From contig JAFUMO010000068.1 of NCBI GenBank assembly GCA_017482565.1, forward strand, positions 61,877-125,876: DNA of 64,000 nt, given 5' to 3'. Positions 23,510 to 32,740 of the stretch are shown piece by piece. Both the position numbers and the translations under genes were made by a program. Position 1 is the stretch's first letter, and each line of letters begins with the position of its first letter. Source of the DNA: Bacteroidales bacterium. GTDB taxonomy: Bacteria; Bacteroidota; Bacteroidia; Bacteroidales; UBA932. The notes beneath the pieces were generated by a model, which worked only from the letters and a program-made list of their open reading frames with translations, had not been told where the DNA came from and made no database searches.

Positions 23510-26500
23510 CGTTTTGGGGAACATACGGGCATTCTACAGTATGGTGGTGCGGGGAATTCTCGGTGCTGCAAGGGCGCTTTTCAGGTACAGGAGTGCCGTG
23601 TTTCTCTCTCTTGCATTGTTTTTCCTGGCCATATCATATTTCGCAGTTCCGTCTGGGCAAGGATTGGAATCAGAGGTGGAGAGGATGGAGAAAAGGATCC
23701 ACAACAGGCAGCTTATCCTGCAGAAGTATGTGGATGCTGCCCTGGAAACTCCTGTGGAGGAATGGCTGGGATTTGATGATCTTCCCGATGACATGGTGAT
23801 TTACCGCTACAACGCAGATACCCTGCAGTCCTGGGCAGGCCAGTTCCCTGTGGCAAACGATGAGGTGGATGTCCTCACCTTGTGGTACAGGATAAAACAT
23901 CTGAACGGCAGAAGCCTATTCAGTGCCCCTCTGGCATATCTTACAGAGCAGGAGCAGTATGTGAACCTGGGTTCCGCATGGTATGTGGTGAAGGTTTACA
24001 GGATGGGGGAGGTAAAAGTGATTTCCGGCCTGCTCATAAAGACAGAGTACCTTTCAAACAATACCATACTTGCCAGCAAGATCAATCCTGCACTGAAAGT
24101 GAAGAGGAGGGTGATGCTCACCCCTGTAACATTTGATGAAGGCCTTGTGGTGAGGGGAGTGGGAGGCGGTGCCCTTTTCTCTGTGAGGGAGGATGTAACT
24201 TCATTCAACTCCGGAATGGCGGTTCCGCTCAAGTGGATGGCCATGCTGTTCCTGTGTCTTACATTTTATTCATATTTCTTCAACAGGCGCAATTTCAAGG
24301 CATTGCTGGTATATCTGGCCGGCCTTACAGGGGCCAGGTATCTCTGTTTCGGGCTGGCAACCAGCCTCAGGTATGATTCCCTGATGTTCTCCCCTAACCT
24401 GTATGCGGATGTGGGCATCTTCTCATCCTTCGGGAACTTCCTGCTCAATAATCTGTATGTCTCGCTGGTGGTGCTGGGTTTCTATCTCCTGAGAAAGAAG
24501 TTCATCTTGTTGTTCAGGCATTCCGGTGTATGGGGAAGGAGGGGCATTACGGCATTGCTGTGTCTGCTTCCCGTGTCCCTTGTACTTTATATTAACTATG
24601 CATTTACATCGCTTATAAATAACTCCAATATAGTCCTTGAGCTTTACAGGCTGCAGGAGATGAGCGTATATTCCATTATGGCATACGCTTCATTTGCGCT
24701 CCTGTTTGTTTCACTGCTCTTCTCGCTGCAGCTGCTCATGCCGGCGCTGCCGTTCATAAGACATAGCAGTGTACTTACCTCAAGATTCATTCTGATATAT
24801 GTCTCCCTCATCTCCATCTATACACTGGCAGTTGTGAGTCATCTGGGATTCAGGAAAGAGGTATCGGGAAGCAAGGTGTGGGCCAACAAACTGGCAGTGG
24901 AGAGGGATATCAGCCTGGAGCTGCAGCTGCGTTCCATTGAGGCCAAGCTCTCCAGGGATCCTGTTGTGGCTGCCATGATTTCATTGCCCCAGGAGAGGTA
25001 TAACCTTATACAGAACAGGATGGAGGAGCTGTACCTGAAAGGGGTGAGCCAGAAGTATGAGATAAGCATTACCATCTGCCGCCCCAATGATATGCTCATG
25101 GACAGCAAATGGCAGCAGCTGGTAGACTGCTCATCATATTATCAGGAGCTTCTGGAGTTTGGCGTTCCGTTGGCACCGGGTTCCAACTTCTTCTTCCTGA
25201 ACAACTACAACGGAAGGGTGAGCTACCTGGGTGTACTCAGATATAAAACCGGTGTGCAGGGGGAGATTACCATGTATATTGAGTTTGAATCGCGCTATAC
25301 AAAGGATGTGAGCGGATACACAGCGGTGCTGTTTGACTACAAGCCTTCAGATAACGTTAATATGCCAAGCGCATACTCATATGCAAAGTACATAGATAAT
25401 CGTCTGGTGATATATAAGGGTAACTATATTTATCCTATGGTTTGTAATCCGGATGATTACCAGTATGGGGCATCTGTAGTGAAGGAGGACAGGCATCTCC
25501 ATTTTGTAACCAGGGCAGACAATGACAATATCATAATCATCACAAGGGACAAGAGGAGCGTATACCCTTATATGGTGTCATTCTCGTACCTGATGCTGTT
25601 CTACTCCGGGCTGCTGTTCATATTCATCAGGGGGAGGCGTATAGGCAAGCAGGATATAAGGCTTAGGCTCCCTAAGAATTCGTTCAGGAGGAAGATTACC
25701 TACCTCATAACCATATCCCTTGTAGTGTCCCTCATCTGTATGGGATTGGGCAGCGTATGGTTCTGCATCAACTACTACAGGAGCAGCAACAGCCTGCAGA
25801 TGGAGGAGAGGCTGCAGACCGTGCAGTCCACCCTGTCAGACCTGTGCAAATATGCGGAGAGCTATAACCAGATAAATACTACCTCGGTGTTCCAGTCGCT
25901 TGAAAGGCTGGCCAAAAACACGCAGGCTACCATAAACCTATATGACCCTCACGGTAGGCTTGTCCGTTCAACACAGCCGGAACTGTTCGACCGCTACCTG
26001 CTGGCCTCAAGGATAAACCCGGAGGCCTATTACCAGCTGGTGAAGGAGAACAAGATGCAGGTTATCACCCAGGAGCAGCTGGGAGAGCTGAAGTACTCAT
26101 CCCTCTATGCCCCTATCTATAATGCAGAAGGGAAACTGGTGGCCATAGCCAACATTCCGTATTTCTCAAAGGGCTCGGATGTGGCGGGGGATGTCTCCAA
26201 CATTCTTGCGGCAATCATAAATGTTTATATCCTGCTGTTGCTGGCGGCAATCTTTGGTGGAACTGCCCTTGCCAACCAGCTCTCAAAGCCACTTGCCGAG
26301 ATTGGAAACAAGATGAAGCTGATAGATGTATCCAAGAAGACAGAGCATATCAACTACAAGAACAAGGATGAGTTGGGAGAGCTTGTAGGGGCGTACAACA
26401 AGATGGTTGATGACCTGGAGGAGAGTACCAGACGCCTGGCCCAGACAGAGAGGGAGCAGGCCTGGAGTGAGATGGCCCGCCAGATTGCTCACGAGATAAA

Positions 26501-27113
26501 GAATCCGCTTACCCCAATGCGCTTGAGCATACAGCACTTGATAAGGCTCAAGCAGAGAGGTGTAGATGGCTGGGAAGAGAAATTTGAGGAGGTGGCAAAT
26601 TCTATTCTGGAGCAGATAGATATCCTCTCGAATACCGCATCAGAGTTCTCAAGTTTTGCAAAGTTCTATTATGAGGAGAACAGCGCTATAGATCTGGCCG
26701 AGATGATAAATGACCAGCGCGTGTTCTTTGATACCAGGGACAATATCCGCTTCTCTTATGATTACTGCCACCGTGAGTGTATGGTATTTGCACGTAAGGG
26801 ACAGCTGATAAGGGTATTGGTGAACCTTGTTTCCAATGCCATCCAGGCCCTTGAAGATAGGGGAGGATATATCCGCATTACCCTGCGGGAGAATGATGGC
26901 AGCTATATAGTCTCTATAGAGGATAATGGCCCTGGAGTGAAGCCGGAAGATGAAAACAGGCTGTTCAAGCCTAACTTTACCACCAAGAGCAGCGGTACCG
27001 GCCTTGGTCTTGCCATCTGCCGCAACATTATAGAACAAAGCGGCGGCAAGATCACTTACCGTCGCTCCGAACTTGGTGGCGCCTGCTTCTCATTCAGCCT
27101 GCCAAAATACTGA
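23502..27113 (+). CDS. Large NtrY-like membrane sensor histidine kinase
   Basis: 1203 residues. About ten membrane helices are visible: one near 31-50, a cluster of six between about 245 and 450, one near 700, one near 740 and one near 920. Extracytoplasmic parts lie at about 55-240, 460-690 and 760-910. A HAMP-like segment (LSKPLAEIGNKMKLID) leads to the HisKA domain with the phospho-acceptor His about 997 (RQIAHEIKNPLTP) and a HATPase domain with NLVSNAIQAL, EDNGPGV and SSGTGLGLAICRN. The HEIKNPLTP box is typical of the NtrY subfamily. The partner regulator is not adjacent; the NtrC-like protein at 4010 is a family-based candidate. It overlaps rlmH by 8 nt. Confidence 0.88.
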   Translation: MSSVLGNIRAFYSMVVRGILGAARALFRYRSAVFLSLALFFLAISYFAVPSGQGLESEVERMEKRIHNRQLILQKYVDAALETPVEEWLGFDDLPDDMVIYRYNADTLQSWAGQFPVANDEVDVLTLWYRIKHLNGRSLFSAPLAYLTEQEQYVNLGSAWYVVKVYRMGEVKVISGLLIKTEYLSNNTILASKINPALKVKRRVMLTPVTFDEGLVVRGVGGGALFSVREDVTSFNSGMAVPLKWMAMLFLCLTFYSYFFNRRNFKALLVYLAGLTGARYLCFGLATSLRYDSLMFSPNLYADVGIFSSFGNFLLNNLYVSLVVLGFYLLRKKFILLFRHSGVWGRRGITALLCLLPVSLVLYINYAFTSLINNSNIVLELYRLQEMSVYSIMAYASFALLFVSLLFSLQLLMPALPFIRHSSVLTSRFILIYVSLISIYTLAVVSHLGFRKEVSGSKVWANKLAVERDISLELQLRSIEAKLSRDPVVAAMISLPQERYNLIQNRMEELYLKGVSQKYEISITICRPNDMLMDSKWQQLVDCSSYYQELLEFGVPLAPGSNFFFLNNYNGRVSYLGVLRYKTGVQGEITMYIEFESRYTKDVSGYTAVLFDYKPSDNVNMPSAYSYAKYIDNRLVIYKGNYIYPMVCNPDDYQYGASVVKEDRHLHFVTRADNDNIIIITRDKRSVYPYMVSFSYLMLFYSGLLFIFIRGRRIGKQDIRLRLPKNSFRRKITYLITISLVVSLICMGLGSVWFCINYYRSSNSLQMEERLQTVQSTLSDLCKYAESYNQINTTSVFQSLERLAKNTQATINLYDPHGRLVRSTQPELFDRYLLASRINPEAYYQLVKENKMQVITQEQLGELKYSSLYAPIYNAEGKLVAIANIPYFSKGSDVAGDVSNILAAIINVYILLLLAAIFGGTALANQLSKPLAEIGNKMKLIDVSKKTEHINYKNKDELGELVGAYNKMVDDLEESTRRLAQTEREQAWSEMARQIAHEIKNPLTPMRLSIQHLIRLKQRGVDGWEEKFEEVANSILEQIDILSNTASEFSSFAKFYYEENSAIDLAEMINDQRVFFDTRDNIRFSYDYCHRECMVFARKGQLIRVLVNLVSNAIQALEDRGGYIRITLRENDGSYIVSIEDNGPGVKPEDENRLFKPNFTTKSSGTGLGLAICRNIIEQSGGKITYRRSELGGACFSFSLPKY

Positions 27114-27118
27114 TTATC

Positions 27119-28432
27119 TTATTTCTGTCTCAGGAAGATCTGGATTGGAACTCCGTTGAAGTTGAAGTGCTGGCGGAGCCTGTTCTCCAGGAACCTCTTG
27201 TATGGTTCCCTGATGTACTGCGGCAGGTTGCAGAAGAATGCGAACGAAGGACTTGGGCTTGGAAGCTGGGTAATGTACTTTATCTTGATGTACTTGCCCT
27301 TCCATGCAGGAGGAGGGTAGTTCTCAATCTCCTCAAGCATTGCCTCGTTGAGCTGTGATGTAGGTATCTTGCGGGAGTAGTTCTCATACACTTCGGTTGC
27401 AGCCTTCAATACATCAAATATCCTCTGCTTGTTTATTACTGAGGTGAAGATGATTGGCACGTCAGTAAAAGGTGCTATCCTGGCAAGGATGTGCTCCTTG
27501 AACTTCTTCATTGTATTGTTGTCCTTCTCAATGGTATCCCATTTGTTCACTACAATCACAACACCCTTCTTGTTCCTCTGGATGAGGTTGTAGATGGCCA
27601 TGTCCTGTGCCTCCACACCGGCCTGGGCGTCAATCATGAGGATACATACATCCGAGTTCTCAATTGAGCGCACTGCACGCATCACCGAGTAGAACTCAAG
27701 GTCTTCCTTAACCTTGTTCTTTTTCCTCAGACCTGCAGTATCTATGAGCATGAAGTCATAACCGAACTTGTTGTATCTGGTTGCAATGGAATCCCTTGTT
27801 GTACCTGCTATGTTGGTTACAATGTTCCTCTCCTCTCCAAGGAGGGCGTTGGTCATTGAGGATTTGCCTACATTCGGCTTTCCTACAATGGTGATCCTCG
27901 GGATGCTTTCATCCTCGTGGTCTATCACAACATCATTGTTGTCGGGAAGAAGCTCGCATATCTTGTCCAGGAGGTCTCCTGTGCCTCCGCCGCTGGCTGC
28001 CGCTATGCAGTACGGCTCTCCAAGGCCAAGGGCATTGAATTCGTATGCTCCGTACATCTTGTCTCCGGTATCCACCTTGTTTACTGCAAGGATTACCGGC
28101 TTCCTGCTCCTGCGGAGAATTGATGCAATCTCAGAATCGTAATCGGTGATGCCGGTTGCAACCTCACACATGAAGAGGATTACATCCGCCTCCTCAATGG
28201 CCAGGGCTACCTGCCTGCGTATTTCTCCCTCAAAGATATCGTCCGAGTTGCTGGTGTAACCTCCTGTGTCTACAACGGAGAACTCCTTGCCGCACCACTC
28301 GCTCTTGCCGTAGTGGCGGTCTCTGGTAACTCCGGCGGTTTCATCAACAATGGCCTGTCTCATTCCTACCAGCCTGTTGAAAAGGGTTGATTTGCCTACG
28401 TTAGGCCTTCCTACAATTGCTACAATTCCCAT
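27119..28432 (-). CDS. der: Ribosome biogenesis GTPase Der (EngA)
   Basis: 437 residues with two tandem G domains and a C-terminal KH-like domain, the unique Der layout. G1 boxes are GRPNVGKST (about 8-16) and GKPNVGKSS (second domain); G3 boxes DTGG and DTAG; G4 boxes NKVD and NKWD. The C-terminal part ([37 protein letters not shown]) is conserved. Der acts in assembly of the 50S subunit. It ends 5 nt from the convergent histidine kinase gene with no terminator between them. A Cys-tailed membrane protein gene lies just upstream. Confidence 0.97.
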   Translation of the reverse strand: MGIVAIVGRPNVGKSTLFNRLVGMRQAIVDETAGVTRDRHYGKSEWCGKEFSVVDTGGYTSNSDDIFEGEIRRQVALAIEEADVILFMCEVATGITDYDSEIASILRRSRKPVILAVNKVDTGDKMYGAYEFNALGLGEPYCIAAASGGGTGDLLDKICELLPDNNDVVIDHEDESIPRITIVGKPNVGKSSMTNALLGEERNIVTNIAGTTRDSIATRYNKFGYDFMLIDTAGLRKKNKVKEDLEFYSVMRAVRSIENSDVCILMIDAQAGVEAQDMAIYNLIQRNKKGVVIVVNKWDTIEKDNNTMKKFKEHILARIAPFTDVPIIFTSVINKQRIFDVLKAATEVYENYSRKIPTSQLNEAMLEEIENYPPPAWKGKYIKIKYITQLPSPSPSFAFFCNLPQYIREPYKRFLENRLRQHFNFNGVPIQIFLRQK

Positions 28433-28450
28433 ATAAGTCTTTCTTTTAAG

Positions 28451-28693
28451 TTATTGGCACCCCATCCCGCAACTTCCGCAGTCTGAGGAGCAGTCTCCTC
28501 CCGTCCTCTGGCTTTTCTTTCCCCAGAGTTTCTTCTCTTCCATCTTTGCGCACTGGATTCCCCTCTTGCGCATCTCCTTGTTGTTTTCAATCTCCGTTTC
28601 AGGAAACTTTCCGTCTTTCCTGAAGATGATGTTGAAGCAGAGCCCTATCACGCAAAGCCCTACCAGAAAAATTGTAAATAGAAGCAGTTTCAT
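28451..28693 (-). CDS. Small membrane protein with cysteine-rich tail
   Basis: 80 residues. One N-terminal membrane helix (LLLFTIFLVGLCVIGLCFNI) is followed by a basic, charged middle (about 25-65) and a C-terminus with five cysteines in the pattern CSSDCGSCGMGC. The spacing could bind metal, but this is inference. Similar short proteins with one helix and a CxxCGxC-like end occur beside der or nadE genes in Bacteroidales; I do not know a function. It lies between nadE (12 nt) and der (18 nt) on the same strand, so probably co-transcribed. Confidence 0.72.
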   Translation of the reverse strand: MKLLLFTIFLVGLCVIGLCFNIIFRKDGKFPETEIENNKEMRKRGIQCAKMEEKKLWGKKSQRTGGDCSSDCGSCGMGCQ

Positions 28694-28705
28694 CTTTTTG
28701 TAAAA

Positions 28706-29548
28706 TTAGAGGAGCCATTTCTCCTTGAACGCAAGAGGCTTCTCGCTTATGTTCATTATAGGGGGTATCTGAGCCGCCTTGAATGAAGAACCCCTTTTCA
28801 ATTTTACAATTTTCTCTACAATTTGTTTGTCTGTACCCTGTGCAATTACCTCTTCAGGTGTCATTCCCCCTTCGTGCATTGCATATAGGGCAGCATCAAG
28901 CACAGAATAGTCAGGCAGTGAATCGCTGTCCTTCTGCCCCTCCCTCAGCTCTGCCGAAGGTGCCTTGGTTATTGTGGATGCAGGTATCACAACGCCGTTG
29001 CGGTTTATGTAGTGTGCAAGTTCATACACCTCGCATTTGTACAGGTCAGCTATTACCATTGCAGCACCGGCAAGGTCTCCGTAAAGTGTACCGTATCCCG
29101 TGCTCAGCTCGCTCTTGTTGGAGGTGTTGAGCAGCAGAGCCCCAAATTTGTTGGAATATGCCATAAGGAGGGTTCCCCTTATCCTGGCCTGGAGGTTCTC
29201 TTCAGCCACATTCCATTTGTTGTCCGGTCCAAAGACAGGTGCAAGCTCCTTCATGAACTTGTTGTAGATCTTTGCAATTGGTACAATGTGATATTCCATC
29301 CCCAGATTCTCGGCCAGATCAACCGCATCCTGCACGGAATGGAGGGTGGAGAACTCGCTGGGCATCATGAAGCCATGCACATTCTCTTTTCCCAGGGCCT
29401 CAACGGCCAATGCTGCAACAACAGCTGAATCTATTCCTCCCGACAGCCCAAGCACAACCTTGCCTGCGCCTGTAGAGCGTACAAATCCACGTAACCCTTC
29501 CACCAGTTTCTTGTGGACATCTTCTATAGTCAAATTTGGAGACAACAT
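28706..29548 (-). CDS. nadE: NH3-dependent NAD+ synthetase
   Basis: 280 residues with no glutaminase domain, so the ammonia-dependent form. It adenylates and amidates nicotinate adenine dinucleotide to NAD+. The ATP pyrophosphatase loop GLSGGIDSAVVAAL is at about 34-47. LLNTSNKSELSTGYGTLYGD and the C-terminal RGSSFKAAQIPP are characteristic. The N-terminal 20 residues are short, as expected for this class. It is first of a minus-strand run nadE - Cys-tail protein - der. A strong hairpin separates it from prs upstream. Confidence 0.95.
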   Translation of the reverse strand: MLSPNLTIEDVHKKLVEGLRGFVRSTGAGKVVLGLSGGIDSAVVAALAVEALGKENVHGFMMPSEFSTLHSVQDAVDLAENLGMEYHIVPIAKIYNKFMKELAPVFGPDNKWNVAEENLQARIRGTLLMAYSNKFGALLLNTSNKSELSTGYGTLYGDLAGAAMVIADLYKCEVYELAHYINRNGVVIPASTITKAPSAELREGQKDSDSLPDYSVLDAALYAMHEGGMTPEEVIAQGTDKQIVEKIVKLKRGSSFKAAQIPPIMNISEKPLAFKEKWLL

Positions 29549-29576
29549 GATATCTTACGTTTCTGCTTATTAAAAC

Positions 29577-29625
29577 TTATACTTGCCTTACCGCAGGCAT
29601 TACATTGGGCGGAAGGCAAGTATAA
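29577..29625 (-). terminator. Terminator-like hairpin after prs
   Basis: TTATACTTGCCTTACCGC (29577-29594) pairs with GCGGAAGGCAAGTATAA (29609-29625) with one bulged base. On the minus strand only a weak T tract (AGTTTTAAT) follows. It separates prs from nadE. Confidence 0.65.
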
Positions 29626-29642
29626 TATTTATTTACAAAGGT

Positions 29643-30593
29643 TTAGAATACAAATGAACCGCTGATTGAGGTGTCTGTGTAAACCTTGTTGATGATGTCG
29701 GCAAACAGGTCTGCAACAGAAATTACCTTAATCTTTGAGGTATCCTGGTCTTCCCTTGCCCTCAATGGAATGGTATCAGATACTACAAGCTCGTCAAGTT
29801 CAGAGTTTGCAATGTTCTCGTATGCGGCACCGCTCAATACAGGGTGGGTTGCAACGGCCCTTACGCTCAATGCGCCCTTCTCCTTGAGCATGTTGGCAGC
29901 CTTGCAGAGTGTACCTGCTGTGTCAACCATATCGTCAACGATAACCACGTTTCTTCCTTCAACATCGCCGATAGCTGTCATTGAACCCACAACGTTTGCC
30001 CTCTCCCTTGATTTGTGGCATACGATAAGCGGACAGCCCAGAATCCTTGAGTATGCGTTTGCCCTCTTTGCACCACCCATATCCGGAGCTGCAATTGAAA
30101 GGTTCTCAATGTTGAGTCCCCTGAGGTAGTTGAGGAACAGGCCGCTTGCGTATACGTGGTCGAATGGTACATCAAAGAAGCCCTGTATCTGGTCTGCATG
30201 GATGTCTGCGGTCATTACGCGGTCACATCCTGCAGCTGTAAGCATGTTTGCAACAAGTTTTGCACCGATAGAAACTCTTGGGCGGTCTTTCCTGTCCTGT
30301 CTTGCCCAGCCGAAGTAAGGCATTACTGCAACAACCTTGTAGGCTGAAGCCCTCTTGGCTGCATCAATCATAAGGAGCAGCTCAAACAGGTTCTCAACAG
30401 GTGGGAAAGTTGACTGTACAATGAATACGGTTGCACCCCTTACGCTCTCGTCAAACGCAGGCTGGAACTCACCGTCGCTGAAAACTGTAACTACAGATTT
30501 TCCCAAATCCAGTTTCAAAGATTTTGCAATTTTCTCGGCAAGATACTGTGAACCCCTGCAAGAGAAGATTTTAATCACGTGATTATGATCCAT
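29643..30593 (-). CDS. prs: Ribose-phosphate pyrophosphokinase
   Basis: 316 residues, standard class I length. The enzyme makes PRPP from ribose 5-phosphate and ATP, feeding nucleotide, His and Trp synthesis. Motifs: FSDGEFQ near 39, the Mg/ATP region YFGWARQDRKDRPR, the ADIHADQIQGFF loop, and the PRPP-binding loop VIVDDMVDTAGTL. It starts 4 nt after the end of engB on the same strand, so the two form an operon. Confidence 0.97.
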   Translation of the reverse strand: MDHNHVIKIFSCRGSQYLAEKIAKSLKLDLGKSVVTVFSDGEFQPAFDESVRGATVFIVQSTFPPVENLFELLLMIDAAKRASAYKVVAVMPYFGWARQDRKDRPRVSIGAKLVANMLTAAGCDRVMTADIHADQIQGFFDVPFDHVYASGLFLNYLRGLNIENLSIAAPDMGGAKRANAYSRILGCPLIVCHKSRERANVVGSMTAIGDVEGRNVVIVDDMVDTAGTLCKAANMLKEKGALSVRAVATHPVLSGAAYENIANSELDELVVSDTIPLRAREDQDTSKIKVISVADLFADIINKVYTDTSISGSFVF

Positions 30594-30597
30594 AATT

Positions 30598-31194
30598 CTA
30601 TAGTGTATTTAAGATTGTTTGTATGTATTCAAGCACCTCTTCCCTTCCGGTATTCTTTTCAGATGAGGTTACAAATACAGGAGGAAGCTCTTCCCAGTAA
30701 TTGAGCAGTTCCTTCTTGTTTGCCTCAATCTGCTTTGCAAGTGCATCCTTGCCAAGCTTGTCTGCCTTTGTGAAGATGATTGAGAAGGGAATTCCTGCAG
30801 CCCCCAGGCTCAGGAGGAATTCCAGGTCTATCTTCTGGATATCGTGCCTGCTGTCCAGCAGCACGAAGAGCAGAACCATCTCCTCCGATTCATTGATGAA
30901 GTTGTTTATCATTGTGTGCAGCTTCACCCTTGCCGTCTGGGAGATTTTTGCGTATCCGTATCCCGGAAGGTCTACAAGATACCAGGAATCGTTTATGAGA
31001 AAATGGTTTACAAGAAGAGTCTTGCCGGGTGTTGAAGATGTCTTGGCCAGTCCCTTGTGGTTGCACAGGGAGTTTATAAGTGAGGATTTTCCAACATTGG
31101 ACCTCCCGATGAATGCGAACTCGGGGTGCTTGGCTTTGGGTTTGTCCTTCAGTTTTTGGCTGCTGCCGGCAAAAACGGCCTTTGTTATTTTCAT
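30598..31194 (-). CDS. engB: Ribosome biogenesis GTPase YihA/YsxC (EngB)
   Basis: 198 residues from ATG 31194. The longer frame upstream would overlap the divergent xseA start. Boxes: FIGRSNVGKSSLIN (G1), SSTPGKT (G2), VDLPGYGYAKIS (G3, diagnostic of EngB) and TKADKL (G4). EngB helps assemble the large ribosomal subunit. It is followed directly by prs. It is divergent from xseA with about 70 nt between start codons; no full promoter consensus was found there. Confidence 0.96.
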   Translation of the reverse strand: MKITKAVFAGSSQKLKDKPKAKHPEFAFIGRSNVGKSSLINSLCNHKGLAKTSSTPGKTLLVNHFLINDSWYLVDLPGYGYAKISQTARVKLHTMINNFINESEEMVLLFVLLDSRHDIQKIDLEFLLSLGAAGIPFSIIFTKADKLGKDALAKQIEANKKELLNYWEELPPVFVTSSEKNTGREEVLEYIQTILNTL

Positions 31195-31264
31195 AGTATG
31201 TTCCGGTATCAGAATACAAATGTACAATAATTTTTTGTATCTTGTGCGAAAAAGAGAGAAGAGA

Positions 31265-32446
31265 ATGGATGAGAAGATATCCTTGCTGGAACTGCAGCAG
31301 ATGATAAAAAGGGGTGTTGAGGCGAGTGTTCCTGCAACGGTTTGGGTCACAGCCGAAATAGGGGAGGTGAACAGTCATGTGAGCGGCCATTGCTATCTGG
31401 AGCTGATAGGCCATAAGGAGGGGGAGAGGGGTGTTGCGGCCAAGGCAAGGGCCACAATCTGGAGCAATACGTGGAGGATGCTCCGCCCGTTTTTTGAGAA
31501 TGCTGCCGGAGTGAAGCTCTCCAAGGGGCTGAGCGTGCTCTTGAAGGTTCAGGCGGCATTTTCCCCTGTGTACGGGCTTTCACTCAATGTGCTGGATATA
31601 GACCCCTCATATACTGTGGGTGAGCTGGAGCTGAAGAGGCAGCAGACGATAAAGCGCCTTGAAAGGGAGGGATGTATGGAGATGAACCCCTCCCTGGAGT
31701 TGAAGATGCTCCCACGGAGGCTTGCCGTGGTTTCTTCCCCTACTGCTGCCGGCTACAGGGATTTCATGGAACACCTGCATGGGAATGAGTATGGTTTCAA
31801 GTTCTTTACGGAACTGTTCCCTGCTCAGATGCAGGGTGAGGAGGCCCCTGTTTCCATTGTGGCTGCCCTGGATGTGGTTGCAGGCAGGGAGGATGAGTTT
31901 GATGCGGTGGTGGTCATAAGGGGCGGAGGTGCTGCAATGGACCTTGTATGCTTTGATGATTATGAGCTGGCCGTGAACATTGCCCAGTTCCCCATTCCGG
32001 TAATCACCGGAATAGGCCATGACCACGATTTTCATGTTGCTGATATGGTGGCACACACCTGGTTGAAGACCCCTACGGCGGTTGCAGATTTTTTTGTTGA
32101 TATTTTTGTGCAGCAGGAACAATATGTGATGCATCTTTTTCAAAGAATTTCACTAACTTTATCACAGAAAATCACATCTGAGAGACATAGGCTTTCTGCC
32201 TTGCAGGATTCGTTGAAGAGCGGTGCAGCGGAGTTGGTTTCGCAAGGGCGCAGGAGGTTGGAAATGCTTGAGTTGCGTATTAAGGGGGCAGACCCTGCCA
32301 GGATTCTTGGCAAGGGGTTTGCCATTGTTGCGGTTGAAGGGGAAAGGGCTTCGGCTGCGGATGTGGCGCCCGGGAAGCGGATGAAGCTGGTACTGCGGGA
32401 CGGTGCGGTTGAGTTCATTGTGGGGGAGGTGCTGGAGAGGAGATGA
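31265..32446 (+). CDS. xseA: Exodeoxyribonuclease VII large subunit
   Basis: 393 residues, shorter than the E. coli protein (about 456). The N-terminal OB fold (VWVTAEIGEVNSHVSGHCYL) and the catalytic core (RLAVVSSPTAAGYRDFMEHL, VVIRGGGAAMDLVCFDDYEL, IGHDHDFHVADMVAHTWLKT) are intact. The coiled-coil middle is reduced, and the C-terminal GADPARILGKGFAIV segment is present. ExoVII degrades single-stranded DNA into oligonucleotides. ATG 31265 is chosen because it opens MDEKISLLEL; the frame stays open far upstream, antisense to engB, but shows no homology there. Start of the plus-strand xseA-xseB-glgB series. Confidence 0.95.
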   Translation: MDEKISLLELQQMIKRGVEASVPATVWVTAEIGEVNSHVSGHCYLELIGHKEGERGVAAKARATIWSNTWRMLRPFFENAAGVKLSKGLSVLLKVQAAFSPVYGLSLNVLDIDPSYTVGELELKRQQTIKRLEREGCMEMNPSLELKMLPRRLAVVSSPTAAGYRDFMEHLHGNEYGFKFFTELFPAQMQGEEAPVSIVAALDVVAGREDEFDAVVVIRGGGAAMDLVCFDDYELAVNIAQFPIPVITGIGHDHDFHVADMVAHTWLKTPTAVADFFVDIFVQQEQYVMHLFQRISLTLSQKITSERHRLSALQDSLKSGAAELVSQGRRRLEMLELRIKGADPARILGKGFAIVAVEGERASAADVAPGKRMKLVLRDGAVEFIVGEVLERR

Positions 32447-32546
32447 TGAATGAGGTTCCTCTGGAGGCAGTAAGGGCAGCGGAGGCGGCTTAAGGGGAAG
32501 TTCCGGTGGAGGAGATGTGATTTTTTATCGGGAAGAAAAAGGATTT

Positions 32547-32738
32547 ATGGAAAAGAAGATGACATATGAAGAGGCACTGGACAGGCTGGAGAAGCTTGTT
32601 GCGGTGATTGAGTCTCCGGATGCCGCAATTGCGGGGGTGGAGAAGGAGCTTAAGGAGGCCATGGAACTGCTTGAGTTCTGCAGGAAGGAACTTGACGGTT
32701 ACGAAAAGGATTTTGACAAGATAATAAACAGACGATAG
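32547..32738 (+). CDS. xseB: Exodeoxyribonuclease VII small subunit
   Basis: 63 residues from ATG 32547. The family pattern MTYEEALDRLEKLVAVIESP followed by an amphipathic helix (EKELKEAMELLEFCRKELDG) is clear. XseB binds XseA to form active ExoVII. In most species the two genes overlap; here a gap of 100 nt separates them, and its DNA is rich in GGN codons. It is 2 nt from glgB, so glgB is probably read from the same transcript. Confidence 0.9.
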   Translation: MEKKMTYEEALDRLEKLVAVIESPDAAIAGVEKELKEAMELLEFCRKELDGYEKDFDKIINRR

Positions 32739-32740
32739 CT

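Noticed and set aside
32446-32493. 15-codon frame overlapping the end of xseA
   Set aside because: Too short, no conservation signal and not in frame with xseB.
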